Shown here: piece by piece, positions 33,880-46,003 of the stretch
How positions within the stretch are numbered: the stretch's first letter is position 1
Layout: the number at the start of each line of letters is the position of its first letter
Assembly (NCBI RefSeq): GCF_001949145.1
Contig: NW_019091390.1
Span: forward strand, 1,460,405-1,524,404
DNA length: 64,000 nucleotides
Direction of reading: 5' to 3'
DNA from: Acanthaster planci
Lineage: Eukaryota > Echinodermata > Asteroidea > Valvatida > Acanthasteridae
Position numbers and translations under genes: made by a program
Notes under the pieces: model-generated
The model's input: only the letters and a program-made list of their open reading frames with translations
The model's database searches: none
Told to the model about the DNA's origin: nothing

Positions 33880-35904
33880 GTAGGCAAACATTACTTGACA
33901 GTTAATGATACTGATTATTGAAACAATTAACCCATCTGATTGACTTAGGCCTAATTGGGACAACTTAGCCATGCATTACTTGAAGTCAATCATAAGTTGG
34001 AGTTTGGGCCTGAGATCTGTGGTCAATGTATTAGGCACAAAGTGCATGTCCGGCATTTTATACGGTAGGAATTAAATGGGCACTTAACTGCTTAAGGACG
34101 TAATTTTGGTGAGGGAGTTGGCAAATATGCCTGAGCTGGACATAGATTTGGGCTGGCATCTGGGCTTTAGTGGGTGGCAACACTTTATATTGTATTCGGC
34201 GTCGCGCAAGGTCACACAGGAATGCAGCTTCTATCATAATATTTAGCCAATTCTATGGCAACGATAATTCACAGCATTGTGAGAATCACTCATGCGTGCC
34301 TGTGTTGAAACGCACAGATGAGTACATGTATATTGTGTTCTCCTACATGCCTGCTTTTATGAAAAAAAATCCTATTACCGTATTTTTGTAATTCTTTGGC
34401 AGATACCATTTTAATATTGCACGCACCAGCCATCGTGACACTGCACGATAGCACTTTCATTCGGAATCGTTGTACGCCGTGTGGAAATACTTGACGATTT
34501 CTAAATCGTTAACATGTCACTCGATCGGCTTAACTTTTTAGCGTGCTCAACCACGTACCCGTGTGTCATATTGCCTGCAGTAATTTTATGCTCTAGCCGG
34601 TTCTGTTAGTGCATAATTGCGATGCACGTGGATGGCATGAAAGGCCTGTGGAGAAATCTATTCAGAGCCATGTTGAAGAATTCTATCAATCGCGTTTTGT
34701 TTACTTTAAGCCCCACACATACTATTTATGGGAACAATAGTCACATAAATAGAACCAAGATAAGATTCATCAAGGGAAGTAACTCTAGGTCATGTTGGAA
34801 GCGATTTTCTGTGTAGGAATGTGGGTTATGTTGACCAACATTTCTCCTCTGTTTACAAATAATGAGTTAATGATTGATTAACACATTGAATGCACATACA
34901 TGTAGTTTTAAAAAAGCAAAACAGTGAAACTGGAGGAAAAATCGGTCGGTGCAATGACATGTAAACTTCAGTCACTGAGTGTGAAAGACCTATACATCCA
35001 TGAAATAACGCCTGCGTTCAAAATTATGCATAGTAAAGTAGCTGTGCAATTCTGACAGCAGCTTTTCGTGTATTGGCCGTCATTGTAATGCTTACAGGGC
35101 GTTCGAGCTTGGAACAAAAGAAAATCGAATGTGTAAAGTACATACAACGTCCTGCAAAGGGAAATTAGGCCTGTTTGTACATGGAAGGTTTGCTCGTCGA
35201 TGAAACTGTAAAGAACGCTAGGCTTTTTTCCCCCAACGTTGGGGACCAGGTGAAACATTTAACTGTTGGCCAAAAATATCAAAACGCTGGGTTACAAACT
35301 GATAGTACAAATAACATTTTCCACAACCGTTGGGTACATGAGACGAGTTTGCTCATACTTCAGGAGAGAATCAACACGGTTGGATGATCTGTTTGCCCAA
35401 CATTTAGGCGTTCACCTGGTTCCCGACGTTAGGCAAAAAACTTGAAAAGCTGTGCGTCTGTTTTGCTGTTTTGGCTAACAATTCGATTTCTTACCGACAA
35501 AAGCCAAATGCTACCCCCATTTTGTCTTTGCGATATGGGGTAATTCACGGAGACCTTGACTCATACAGGTTCAGGGGAGAGACAGCGCTTGGATTTAGAA
35601 TATGTCGTTACATTCCCTCAATTATGTTGGATCCTTGTGATCATTCATGATTTTCAAGCCGTTTCTTGACTGAGAGCCAGTAACGCTCTGTTGATTGATT
35701 CAGATTAAGTACGCCAAGATCGTGGAATACATTACATCATGGAGACATAGTTCTGTGCTTATACATGCATCAACTAAATCATCACAGAGAAATCCCACAG
35801 AAAAGTCTGAAAATTGACAGCCGGGTCATGCCTACATGCCTCGGAAATTCTAATATGATGAAATCAATACTCATAAGAGTCCACAAGTCTTCTACTTGCA
35901 TTGA
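33880..35904. other. no supported gene
   Basis: If 33664-33879 is an exon, this is its downstream intron. Only short frames occur. Confidence 0.5.
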
Positions 35905-36102
35905 TTACTTGTTCATGTATGATTTCGTTAGATTCCCGTCTTTCAGCCTGCAGAGCCTCTCGACACAAGGCAAGAGCCTCCCATCGTCCGAAAAACAGAA
36001 TCGGCATGCAAACCTGTTTCTATCTCTGTACCACCCCTGTGTAGTCCGGTTGTCCTTGAAACACGAGAAGAACATCTTCCGACGCGTGTTTTTGCACGCC
36101 AT
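35905..36102 (-). CDS. candidate 65-residue cysteine-rich ORF
   Basis: The minus-strand ATG at 36102 lies in a strong context (TTTGCCATGG). The ORF starts MACKNTRRKMFFSC and has six cysteines, including C-x2-C-x9-C-x4-C in ACRFCFSDDGRLLPCVERLC. This spacing could bind zinc or form disulphides, but it matches no family I can name with confidence. Codons favour G/C at third positions. There is no signal peptide; the frame is open upstream, so it could be a terminal exon. A plus-strand ORF overlaps. Confidence 0.3.
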   Translation of the reverse strand: MACKNTRRKMFFSCFKDNRTTQGWYRDRNRFACRFCFSDDGRLLPCVERLCRLKDGNLTKSYMNK

Positions 36103-36346
36103 GGCAAAGAATTTATCGCACCGAAGCTGCACCGGAATAACACGGCTGGCCACGCTGCATTGCTGGCCGTTGTGGTGGGTTGACGGCCTCCGAGATTGAT
36201 TGTAATTTCAAATGATTCAAGAGCTCAGCTTCATTTCTGTATCATAATTTTTACGTTTTCCGGGGGCTGCGGTTTCTCATGTAATGTCAGGCTTGTATGT
36301 GGCTGACCGTAGACGTTCAATCATATTATTACACGCGGTGAGCATG

Positions 36347-36515
36347 TTAAATTTGAAACACGCATTTTTCGCCCGACCCTAATTTGCAGGAAATCACAAA
36401 TGGGCCCTTGGTCAGATATTTCACGAGAAAACGTCTCGCCATTATGATATAACCGTCAATCCCACGTAGAGTTAGACGTGCCGTTACCACATTCACTCGA
36501 AACCGTGACTGATGT
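36347..36515 (-). CDS. candidate terminal exon, weakly Reeler-like
   Basis: On the minus strand, after AACTCAAAACAG, the frame encodes RFRVNVVTARLTLRGIDGYI, then IMARR, a KGPFVISC stretch and a second Cys before TAA. The strand-GF/GY-AR-G-F-C order recalls Reeler domains (F.GF..QAR..G.F...C). The similarity is slight and the acceptor is weak. Codon use is coding-like. Confidence 0.22.
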
Positions 36516-37603
36516 CTGTTTTGAGTTACCCCGACAGTCACGAATCCTCCATTTTCTTTGCACTTTTAATTTGCTCGATCTCTCGAGAATGTGAAAGGTT
36601 GGGAATCCCCATCAAGCATAATGTTTACAAGTCCTGAAAATGTGTACGCGTGAATGCATTAACAATAAATATCCTTGTCTTACCCTTATGCATCCCAGAG
36701 CGGAAAAAGTCAATACCTCTCCTCTGGAATGAACATATACGCCCACGTAATCCATCCCCATGTTGTTGGTTAATTGCTTACGCTGTTTTTTTTTAATTAG
36801 GCTGCATGTTTATACAAAATCGGTTCAGTCCATATGGATATTTGAGAGCTGTAGGATTTGATTGAACTATGTCCACGTGGCGATCTTTTTCTTACCGAAA
36901 AACCCCAAAGAATGTTATGAATGTGATACCTGGATGTGAATGTAAGTGCCCCCCATCTTGTATTTTTTATCATTAATGAGTTGGTTAGTGTTTATTGCGT
37001 TGATATTGGGTTTGTAACCAGATTCCTGAGGTATTTTTTGCCAGAAATCTTCCTGAATCCATCGAGGTCTCTGTGTGAGAAATGTGCAGCAAAGTAGTGT
37101 ATCGAACTGTTGAAAGGGCGCAAAGTTTAGAGTTTGCTGTCCAGTATTTTTCGGCAATCCGTCAAAATTATCCCGATTCTCACGGATTTCGAAAGTTTTA
37201 GGTCTCTAGTGGTTGTTTTTTACATGAGGATTATTGTTCTTATATTCCTTGATGATTGCTGTGTAACACGAGGCCTATATTGTAAAGCTCTCGTAATCAC
37301 ATCAACTGAATCTTAACAGTTTCATCTGTTGCAACGATTCATTTGATGAACATGAGTAATTGTGAACATGAGAACCAGGCCCAAACAAAGGCACCATCAA
37401 AGGGAAGTCTCTAAATCAGAGAAGCAAAGCAAACAAGATGCAAAATGGCTGAATGCGAATCCGTTTTCACGAGATAGGAACACTGCCTAAGGGAGTAACT
37501 CAAGGCGAATGCAATATTACAGATCATGAACCATAAATTGCATTCAAACTCCATGCAAAGCTTACAGTTTTCCTGCCTGTTGAAATTTTACTGTGACTAC
37601 TCA

Positions 37604-37625
37604 CAATATTATTGCAATAATATTG
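37604..37625. repeat. perfect 22-bp palindrome
   Basis: CAATATTATTGCAATAATAT plus TG is its own reverse complement. A+T-rich context raises the chance of accident. Confidence 0.8.
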
Positions 37626-37697
37626 CAATTATATTTATCATCTTTGTAGCTTGCACTGTGAAAAATTTCCCAACCATTGACTTTATACACCCGGATT

Positions 37698-37855
37698 GCC
37701 AATGATTTCCCGTAAAACGTGTACGGTAAGTGTGATTGAAAATTGAAGGGCAAATTCACGGAAGTTTACGGGAAACCATTAACCGGGGCTTGCATTTACA
37801 TTTTACGGGGAATCGTCACCCCTGGCTGCCAGGTAATTTCCCGTGAATTTACAGA
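37698..37855. repeat. cluster of inverted TTTCCCGTAAA/TTTACGGGAAA motifs
   Basis: Variants of TTTCCCGT(A/G)AA occur near 37707, 37766 (reverse), 37803 (reverse) and 37837. AAATTCACGG (37752-37761) pairs exactly with CCGTGAATTT (37841-37850). It is probably a short degraded inverted-repeat element. Confidence 0.5.
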
Positions 37856-38220
37856 ATTTTTTTTTACAGTTTTCGCCATACGTTTAATATTGTTTTAGGA
37901 AAACAAGAGTGAAATCATACAAGGAGAGATACATGTAGATCCTGATCTTGATCCAACCCGTACTTTTACCCCGTTGCGTTACAAAAAAATGGAGGACAAG
38001 TGGGAAAAACCCATAATATTCGAGAAAAAGGTTGTTCGACAGCAGTTCACTTTCAGATTTATTGCCACTTTGCCGGTTGACCTGTTGCTGAAAATATGCT
38101 TTTCTCCAGCAGGGCAAAAAACAATTAAATAAAACAAGATACTAATTAAGCATGTCATTTTTGTAAGCTCGCGATTGGGGCTATATTCTATTCATTGTAA
38201 ATTAAAGTTTTAATATCTTT

Positions 38221-38226
38221 TTTATT
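38221..38226 (-). promoter_or_regulatory. AATAAA polyadenylation signal
   Basis: On the minus strand AATAAA occurs 71 nt after the stop codon of the candidate terminal exon at 38297-38404, at the spacing expected of a short 3' UTR. Confidence 0.4.
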
Positions 38227-38296
38227 TGCCGCTGTACATGTCTTCAGGCCAGCTATATATAGTTCGACAGGCTCGTACAAAATAAGTTCTCTGTGT

Positions 38297-38404
38297 CTAT
38301 AACAGTGTCAGCGGTATTAATGTGCCGTCAACCTCGTAGATGTTCTTTGCTGTCGTCTTCATCATGCAGAATGCATACTTCTCTGCCTCAAGCGCGCCGG
38401 GGAC
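38297..38404 (-). CDS. candidate terminal coding exon (35 residues plus stop)
   Basis: On the minus strand ATTCGTTTCATGTTGCAG is followed by GTCCCCGGC and 35 codons with strongly coding-like usage (GAG, AAG, ATC, GTT GAC GGC). These read VPGALEAEKYAFCMMKT, TAKNIYEVDG and TLIPLTLL, then TAG. The segment is GC-richer than its flanks, and an AATAAA follows at a natural distance. It is read as the 3' exon of a minus-strand gene whose earlier exons lie at higher coordinates. The exon at 44371-44616 has a compatible phase. I do not recognise the C-terminal sequence. Confidence 0.45.
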   Translation of the reverse strand, partial: VPGALEAEKYAFCMMKTTAKNIYEVDGTLIPLTLL

Positions 38405-41400
38405 CTGCAACATGAAACGAATTATTCTTTTCCCTCCAAACATCGCAGGCTCTGAAATTTAATATTCCCAGTGTTTGAGCCCTAAACCCTTTTCCCGGAA
38501 AAAAATTATTATGCCCATCAAAACGCAGGTATCCCGAAGATTATAATTGCAGTTGTCCTGAGACCATAACCAATTTCAAACCCCTTTCTTATAGCTCAGT
38601 GCTCATTGCAAAATTTGGGCGTATGTGAGCGGGCAAAGAGTCATGCAGCTAAAGTGTGCTTTGTTTTGTGTAAAACATCGTATCGTACGTAGTAGACTTC
38701 CGTTTATGAATTATTTCATCAATTCAGGTCCTCGCGACCGAATAGGATTTAATTACGTGAACAGGTCGAGGGAGGCTTGTAGAGTGCTAGGTCAGGGTTT
38801 CGTTCGCCGAATAGCTATTATTGTTGTACCTTTTTATTCTTGGAGTGAATTGTGTGGTGAGAACCTGCTTACATCTGTGCCCAGGTTACCATGTCGGATT
38901 TATTTAGATTGCCACGGGATTCAAAGAAGCCTGCATTTAAAAACATGGTCGCATCACTCCCCAAGACACATTCATTGTTCAATTGTGGATCCAAATGTGC
39001 AGTTATCTTGGACACTATCCAACACTGATCGACACGTGCTCCGTGGTAGCTAATAGAAAGTGCCCGCATCTCGTGATTTTCTAATGCATCGATTCTTTGA
39101 AAATGTCTCTTTATGTAGCGTTCAAACTTAATTTCAATTTTTGTTTTGCCTTTTTTGAAGGGTGTTCAGGTGCTTTTTTATGTTTTGTACTTATACGATT
39201 GTCCACATGTACGATTGTACATTTTTTAGATGTAGATATTTCAACACAAGACTAAGTCTTTTCCTAGAATTTTGAATATTTTGCAGTCGTAAACTTCCCT
39301 TTTTTGGTGATTCACTGTTGAAGTGAGTAGCACTCGGGCCTGGCAGCCCATTCTCCCACATGTTTTGCAATTCAAATTTCGGGTTCACAATTTGAACAGG
39401 AAAATCTCTAATCTGAACAATTTCCTTCCCACTGACATCAAATAAAAAGTAATTAAAAAAAACATGCGCGGATCTGGATCCAAATATTCCGGGGGGAGCT
39501 ATTTGAGATTTTAATATAACCCGTGTGACTTTTCTTAGAGGTGAGGCGACATTTTAGTGCTCTCTTGTACGCTTTTAGAAGGATAGACCAAAATATGTCT
39601 TTCTCACGTTATTTTAAGTCAAACAGTACCTTTTGCTTCCTTTTTTGGTGTTGCATGGTCCCCGTTGGCCCCGGATCCGCTGTTATAAAAGTAAGAGCAA
39701 GTTCACGTTTTACAGGCGTGCGCTTTGCGACGCAGAAAACTAAAAAGAGACGTAGTTTTTATACATTTAGGAGGAGTAGACAATTGCAGAAAATATGTTT
39801 CTAAGAAAAGATTTCCAGGCACTAGGTATGTGCCGCAGTTCGCTAGGTGGTCATTGGTGGTCTCCCTGACAGACTAGAAATTAAGGTGCGCACGCATCTT
39901 CCTCGTACGCGCAGGTCAGAAATGATAAACTTAGGCCGTTTCCGAATCACTTAGCTATTGCCTGCAATTACACACGAGTCTATGGAAGTGGCCGCGGCCA
40001 GTTCCCATACAGTCGTGTGTAATTTCAAGCCGCAGCGAAATAATTCGGACGAGGCTTTATTTTGTTTTCTCACAGGAAAAATTTCCCAAACTTTTGTATG
40101 TACCTTTGCTCCTTTTCAAAATAGATTTCCGGGAAAGGAGGATTAGTGTTGTAATGGATGACTCATTTACGTTTTGTGTTCAAAATGAAACTAAAATGAA
40201 CAGAATTTCACCTTTTTTTTCAACATATCGACGTCCTGGTACTTTGTTCAAATTGAAGGTAGTGTACGACTTATGGGCAATGCTGCACTCACGCAAAAGC
40301 CTATTTGAAGTGTGGCGGAGGAGGGCGTTGTTTGGTCAACGTCAAAAAAAGTTTGTGTTCCCGAAAATGTACCCACTTCAAATAACGGCCCTCCTGTTTC
40401 ATTCTTCATAACTCAAATAGGTTAAACGGTCCTTTCAAAGATTTGTTTCAATAGCTGATTATTAATAATTATAGGGATTTTTTTTTCAAATCTGGAACTG
40501 AAATTACGTTATTGCGGTTGGACATTGTCTCGTCTAAAAATGCACGTGGAAAGACGTACATTTGGCCCGTAACTTTTTAGTCTCATGTCATGAATTTATC
40601 CTTGTGGAGCTTACATTTGCCGTGAATCATTTTACCACAACATCCTGGAATTTATCTTATAAATTCAGGGAAGGTTTTGAAATGAAATTTAAAAAGCTAT
40701 GTAATGAGAAATGGATACCGCATGGGGCATTTCTGACAACTTAAAGTTGATATAGGGGATGATTTTTTTCGTCTGCCCTCATTTATCGCTTTATCTGCGT
40801 GCGATAATACACTCTCAATAGAATGTTCAGCTGTATGTCGTTTCAACCACAAAATGGCCTTCGTGTTGGTCCGATAATCTTCAACGGCAAAAGTCCTATC
40901 AATTGGTACTATCCAGTTTTCCCCAGCACAATGTAATTTAGACAGTTTATTGTCCATAATAGGGATGAGGTCCGCGCAGGGCCGGCCCATTCATACCAGC
41001 CATCCATTGTTTGCCACTTCGTGGTCCACGTTTTTTTTTTACCCTTGCTGTATGTGGGGTTGAAATAAGTTGATTAAAAAAACTGTTTTCGCAGCCTTAG
41101 TGTTTTGATTGTTAACATCTTGGGCCCCCAGTGCAGGCTAAGCTCTTCGGGGGTGGGGTGTACAGAGCAGTGGCCGTCACAACTTAAGTCGCCCTGAGAC
41201 CCTACAAGTGAGGTTTCACCAGGTATGTGGAGGTCAGTGTAGTTGTGGTAATTGGCAATGTTGTGGAAATTCACCTGACGCTACACAGCTCGTCATATCG
41301 GGAGAAACGCTTGTTTCAGAAAGATTTATCGTTATTTAAGGGGGTACATTTGGACTAGTAAATATTTTGTGAGTGTGGTTTGTGTGCATGTGTGTATGCA

Positions 41401-41417
41401 GGGATAGTACAAGGAAA
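38405..41417. other. no firmly supported gene
   Basis: If the minus-strand gene is real, this is mostly its intron. A plus 45-codon ORF (38891-39028, MSDLFRLPRDSKKPAFKN) after a good acceptor (ACATCTGTGCCCAG) lies opposite a minus ORF that ends at a good donor (CAGAT|GTAAGC). At most one is real, and neither is convincing. Confidence 0.45.
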
Positions 41418-41453
41418 ATTCGATTATAATGTACATGTACATTATAATCGAAT
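41418..41453. repeat. perfect 36-bp palindrome
   Basis: The half-site ATTCGATTATAATGTACA is followed exactly by its reverse complement with no spacer. Pairing breaks at the next base on each side. Transcribed or extruded, it would form an 18-bp stem. Seventeen bases further on is a second hairpin. Confidence 0.95.
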
Positions 41454-41469
41454 GTAGGTTAGAAATTGT

Positions 41470-41495
41470 CGTGTGGACTCGCATGTGTCCACACG
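41470..41495. repeat. hairpin with 9-bp GC-rich stem
   Basis: CGTGTGGAC (41470-41478) pairs exactly with GTCCACACG (41487-41495) across the loop TCGCATGT. It lies directly beside the 36-bp palindrome. Confidence 0.75.
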
Positions 41496-44310
41496 CTATT
41501 TTTCCTCCCTGGAAGACGGCTTCACAGGCAAAGTGGGGTCAGGGTATTACCGTGGGAAAATGAAGAGGAACAGTTGATCGTGAAATGATCATCACAAATC
41601 AAGCTCGAAAGATTCATGAAAGTGGGAAAAACAGGAGCATTTTCCCCGACCATTATGAGTATAACGGTTGTCCAAACTAGGTACATGTATGTGGGGATAT
41701 TTAATTGAAAAAAAAGTATTTGACTTTAGCAAATGTTTCTCCTTCCTCTTTGACCATTGGATCCCAAAAAATAACCCCATTAACCCCTAAATGGCCCACC
41801 AAAAATTCTTGTCGATAAAGAAAAACCAAATTGTCACCAATCTGATGTGGACAGATTCCCTTAGGGGGCGTTGCCTGGCCAATTCAAGTCGAAGTTCAGA
41901 AACAAAGTAACTAATGAATACGTGTTTTTCATGGATATTTTCCCCTTGCATTGGCTATAAGGAGGCGCTTACTCAGACCAGTTGGAGGCTTTGCGTGGTA
42001 GCCATATTGCGGGGCAGTCGTTTTGTTCCACAGGGAAACGTCCTTTGTGCATACTCCGTAGAACAAAAGCACTGACGCGCAAGAATGCAGCCATGCAACC
42101 CTCTTTCTATATATATTTGTCTAGATACAAACATGTATGTATCAGTTTGTTTAGATTCAACGGAAACAGAGAAATCAGTGATGTCACATCACCCCTTTTT
42201 TGAATGCGAAGTTACCTTAATTCATTTAGCGACATTCGTCTAATTGACATGAGAAGTGCTTTGATTTCCCTGGGTAACGTGGGGGTTTTTTTTGGTTTTT
42301 TTTTTGTTTTTTTGCCAGCATCACATGCCTCTGTGTATCTATTAAAAGAGCGGTTTAACTCTAATCATGCACGCTGGTGTGTTCTTGTTCAACCTTGGAA
42401 AAAATACCTTCTTTACACAAGCCAGCACACGGCCTCGATAGGAATTAGGACTCCCTTTTTGCCGATAAGTGTGAGCTCATCTTGATCAGAGGTCTGCCCC
42501 TTTGTGTTTGCTCCTCAGTTTTGGGTGCATTTTGTTCGCGCTGTCATAAATTACGCCAACCCGCTGGGGTACTTTGTTGGACATTTCGGTCGACAGGTTC
42601 ATGTCGGCCGAGCGCAGACATTGGTTGTGTGATTATATTTACTAGTGAGGGTCACTGGGGCAGTGTTCGACTTCGTCTTTAATTTAGCACTGCACACTTA
42701 ATTCACCATGCGTCAAACGCCAAGTAACCGGATGTTGTTGAATAAAAAAACTGACATTAAAGGTCAGGCTAAATGATCTTTGTATCACAACGACGTGCTC
42801 TCAATGGTGTTTGTACGCTTTTAAACAAGGTCAAAGAACTGTCATCAGACGACTGCAGTGATCAGATCTCTTCTCACTCGCAGTAGGCGATGGATGGCGC
42901 CTAGCATTTCTATGGTTGTCATTTAATATACTTTAAACACTCACTCAATTTAATTAACTCGAGTCACCAGGAAGTGATTCGTTAATAGTTAATGGTTAAG
43001 CGGCAAGAATGATACCTAACCCATTTAAATAACCGGCCTACGTGGGAGGTAGACGTCACTCAACCTGAAACCTGAGTAGTTTTCTTTTTATTAAAAAATT
43101 CAGATTTGTACCGCTATTAATTGAGTCAGTTTTTATCTTCACCGTAATGCCCGTATTGAGCGATGGCATATAATTTTTTCTTTGTAGGCATGAAAATGTG
43201 CACTGGAACGCATAGGCTAAACAAGAGGAAATCAATTCTTGATATATTGTAATACGTACACTCAAGCCGAAACATCGGAGTTGTTTTTAATAGATATATA
43301 AGAAATTTACAGCTGCAACAAACAATACGCGTTCTGGTGTTGCTTGTTTCAAGTGTTACCAAACTGTTTTTGACTTCACTTTCTAGAAAGTAACCCCTCT
43401 TTAGGCTGTTTGTGTTTCGGTCGACGAAAAGGGCCTCGTGGCCAAAAACAACTCTCGTCGCGTGCTATCATCATCTTTGAGTGCACTCGGCGGAAAATGG
43501 CAACTGATAAAATAGCCTTTCTCCCTGTGTATATACTGCGATGTCAGGGCATTCAACCAGGTCGCACGAAGACTGCCAATACTGTACTCATGGGCGTTCT
43601 AACTTGTCTGTGCCCTTTCCTTGAAATAAGCTGCAAAGATTTCTTTTTGTGACGAAAACTTGCACATCCAGAAAAAAACAACAACTAGGCCTATATACAG
43701 ATTTATTATTGACGCACAGGCGTACTTGTGTTTGCCACTTCGACAACACCGGGAAGGTGTTCTGTGCGACGTTGGAAGCCTTGAAAGGCGATAAATCTTA
43801 CGGGGCTGTAGAAATGATTAGCAACTGAGATAGGTGCCAGCTTGTTGAAATGTCACTGAATGGGCCGAGCCAAGAACATGGCATATCGACTCATTGATTT
43901 TGATGAGAGACTCAGTGTGAGAATTTCAGCAGTAGATGTCTGCTGTTCGAAATGATTTTTCTATGAATTCCAAAGAAACGAATGAATTCTATCAGCATCA
44001 TCTGGTCGAAGCGTCATACAACTTTGGGATGAATTTTAAATTCGGCTGCTTGCGTTATAGAACTAAAACTTATTTCAGTTGTGTGAAAAGTTATGTCCGT
44101 AGCTAGAGTCAAGTAAGACAAAGTTTTGCAAAAATGTGAACATCTGGTGTTAGACTTTGAAATTAGAAAGAATTCCCCCAAACGCATTCATTTTAACAGT
44201 TCGGAAAGGGAGGATGAGAAAAGACGAGGGACATTCCCACGTGTCGAGATGGTACCGCTGTGAAAGAACTCTCTCGCATTGTTTGTTCTTTCTTAATATA
44301 TTGAAAGTCG
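41496..44310. other. no supported gene
   Basis: Short ORFs only. There is a T-rich tract with long T-runs at 42288-42316. No paired splice signals with a convincing frame were seen. Confidence 0.5.
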
Positions 44311-44354
44311 CCATTTTCGAGGTATTACACTCTTAAAACATACCTCGAAAATGG
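44311..44354. repeat. perfect 15-bp inverted repeat with 14-bp loop
   Basis: CCATTTTCGAGGTAT (44311-44325) and ATACCTCGAAAATGG (44340-44354) are exact complements. On the minus strand it lies just downstream of the donor of the exon at 44371-44616, so it would fold in the first bases of that intron. Confidence 0.85.
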
Positions 44355-44370
44355 AAGGTACTGTAGTTAC

Positions 44371-44616
44371 CAGGATGAACTTCGATCTGAAGAGGTCCTT
44401 TCGAGACGTCCGCAGGAACCAATTTGGATTCGACTCAGTGAAATAGTCCAATCTTCCTTGGTGCCCACAGCTAATGAACCAATCTCCTCTGACGTCATCG
44501 CCGATGATGGTTCGTTTCTGACAAGCTCTATTAAAATCGCAGTCAAGAATGCCAGATGAATTGCCCCCACGTCTGGCTGAAATACATTCCACCACAAGGT
44601 GTAAGCACTCAGTACC
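44371..44616 (-). CDS. candidate internal exon, 82 codons, extracellular-like
   Basis: On the minus strand GGGATTTTAATACTTTTCAG is a strong acceptor and ATCCTG|GTAACT a fair donor. The 246-bp exon is exactly 82 codons with phase 0 on both sides. In the favoured frame it contains ISARRGGNSSGILDCDFNRA, a DDVRGDWFISCGHQG block and ESNPNWFLRTSRKD. It has four or more cysteines and one N-S-S sequon, with clean codon usage. The CDF..C....DD..GDW order faintly recalls the start of a MAM domain, which I do not claim. A second frame is also open throughout. Phase agrees with the terminal exon at 38297-38404, so both may belong to one gene. Confidence 0.42.
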
Positions 44617-44831
44617 CTGAAAAGTATTAAAATCCCCTGATAGGCTATTATTAAAATCCCAACCATGTCTGATCTTGAAGATTCCGGGTGATTTATACTA
44701 AAGCTCGGAGGTTATGTTCAAATTGAGTTATCCGCTGCTTGGTACCCATGTAGGAATAAGCAAAGCCTCAGCTATTAGCTAGATATTTCAAAGATCTTTT
44801 GTGGTCCGTATACATGAGAGTAACACCTATG

Positions 44832-44955
44832 CACTGCAAAAACTGTGATGTGAAATTGATTTTAATTTAACACCCTGCTTGCTGCCACCAGAGAACTACG
44901 CCCAGTCTTGTGAAGTCCCAGGGTGTGTAATTAACAACACGGTTTTTGCATTGTG
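44832..44955. mobile_element. MITE with CACTGCAAAAAC ends, family C copy 1
   Basis: The left end CACTGCAAAAACTGTG and the reverse complement of the right end (CACAATGCAAAAACCGTG) match. Inward, AATTTAACACCCTG pairs with CAGGGTGTGTAATT. The element is about 124 bp with no ORF. A second, shorter relative is at 54674-54758. Confidence 0.75.
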
Positions 44956-46003
44956 GTCTCCGAAAAACGTACTTTCCTTTTAATTAAGTTTGTAACTGGT
45001 AAGATGAGGTGCAAGAAGCAGGTAGCATCATGTATTTAGTGCTAATGTAAGTGTATTATTCTGTGACATTTTAGCATTTGACAGTGTACTTTGACGTTCC
45101 GTTGGTACAGTTTAGGACTTTGCTGCAAGTTAAACTACTCCAGCCGACAGCTGGATTTGAATTCGATAAATGGTAGATAGCTTGACAGGTGAAAACGGAT
45201 AGCGATGTCTCCCCAGTTCAGTTGTTAAACCTACCCTCACGATGTCACCTGTAACCTTTCGGATGGTCATTGCTCCTCGGCAGGGGTTGACAATAACTGA
45301 AGAATTATCTCGCGTTGGTTTCGGCTGCTCATTCAGATCCGAAGTGAAATAGAACCGATAAGCAATATTGACGTGAGGATTGCCGGCCAGTAGAGCGAGT
45401 TAGCAAAAGCAGTTGCCGCATTCGATGTGCTTGTTTTTGCCGTTTCTGTCATTATTCTCTCCTTTCCTCTTTTCTAATTGCCCTTGAATGGTCACATGTT
45501 CAGTCTATAAAGGGAACTGTTAAATTGAGTGCAACGTTTGCGTGCACAGGACATGTAAATTATCTCAAGATACGATGTGTTCCGCATTATCCCTCAGACT
45601 CGAGACATGCACGAGCGCGGGTATCGCGTGTACGTGTAGGGAGCGCACGCCCATGTCGTTGGTCAACGCAACGAAGTGCCTCGGGAGTTTGCCATAGCTC
45701 GTCGCCGTTTGCAAATAAGGCATTTTCGGCCAGTCGAATCGTGAGCGGAGCTCCAAAGACCGGACACTGCCTACGATTTCCGCCATCGTTATTTCCATGG
45801 GTGTGAAAGACGTCTTGTTCGACATCGCAGCAGTCCGTAGTATTTTGGTGGATGGGCGTTTATAGACCTAGCAACCTAAAGCAACAGGTTCACATAAGAT
45901 GAAGGCCCCTGTACAAAACTGGTATACCTCGGAAGGGACGGAATGGGGTCGTCACGCCACAATTGCGATATACTTGAGTTACTTAAACATCCTATCTAAA
46001 CAG
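44956..46003. other. no supported gene; CpG-rich segment at 45590-45800
   Basis: A CpG-rich stretch is open on both strands (plus 45525-45806, minus 45565-45825). On the minus strand a frame with ATGGAAATAACGATGGCG begins at 45810, but there is no splice support. It could be promoter-like sequence. Nothing is recognised. Confidence 0.4.

Larger units (their letters stand above)
36516..38220. other. no supported gene; palindrome and iterated TTTCCCGTAAA motif
   Basis: Non-coding DNA holding the two small repeat structures listed separately. It lies beyond the apparent poly(A) signal of the minus-strand terminal exon at 38297. Confidence 0.5.

Noticed and set aside
38885-39028. Plus ORF MSDLFRLPRDSKKPAFKN after a good acceptor, opposite a minus ORF with a good donor
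   Set aside because: The two readings exclude each other and neither has independent support.
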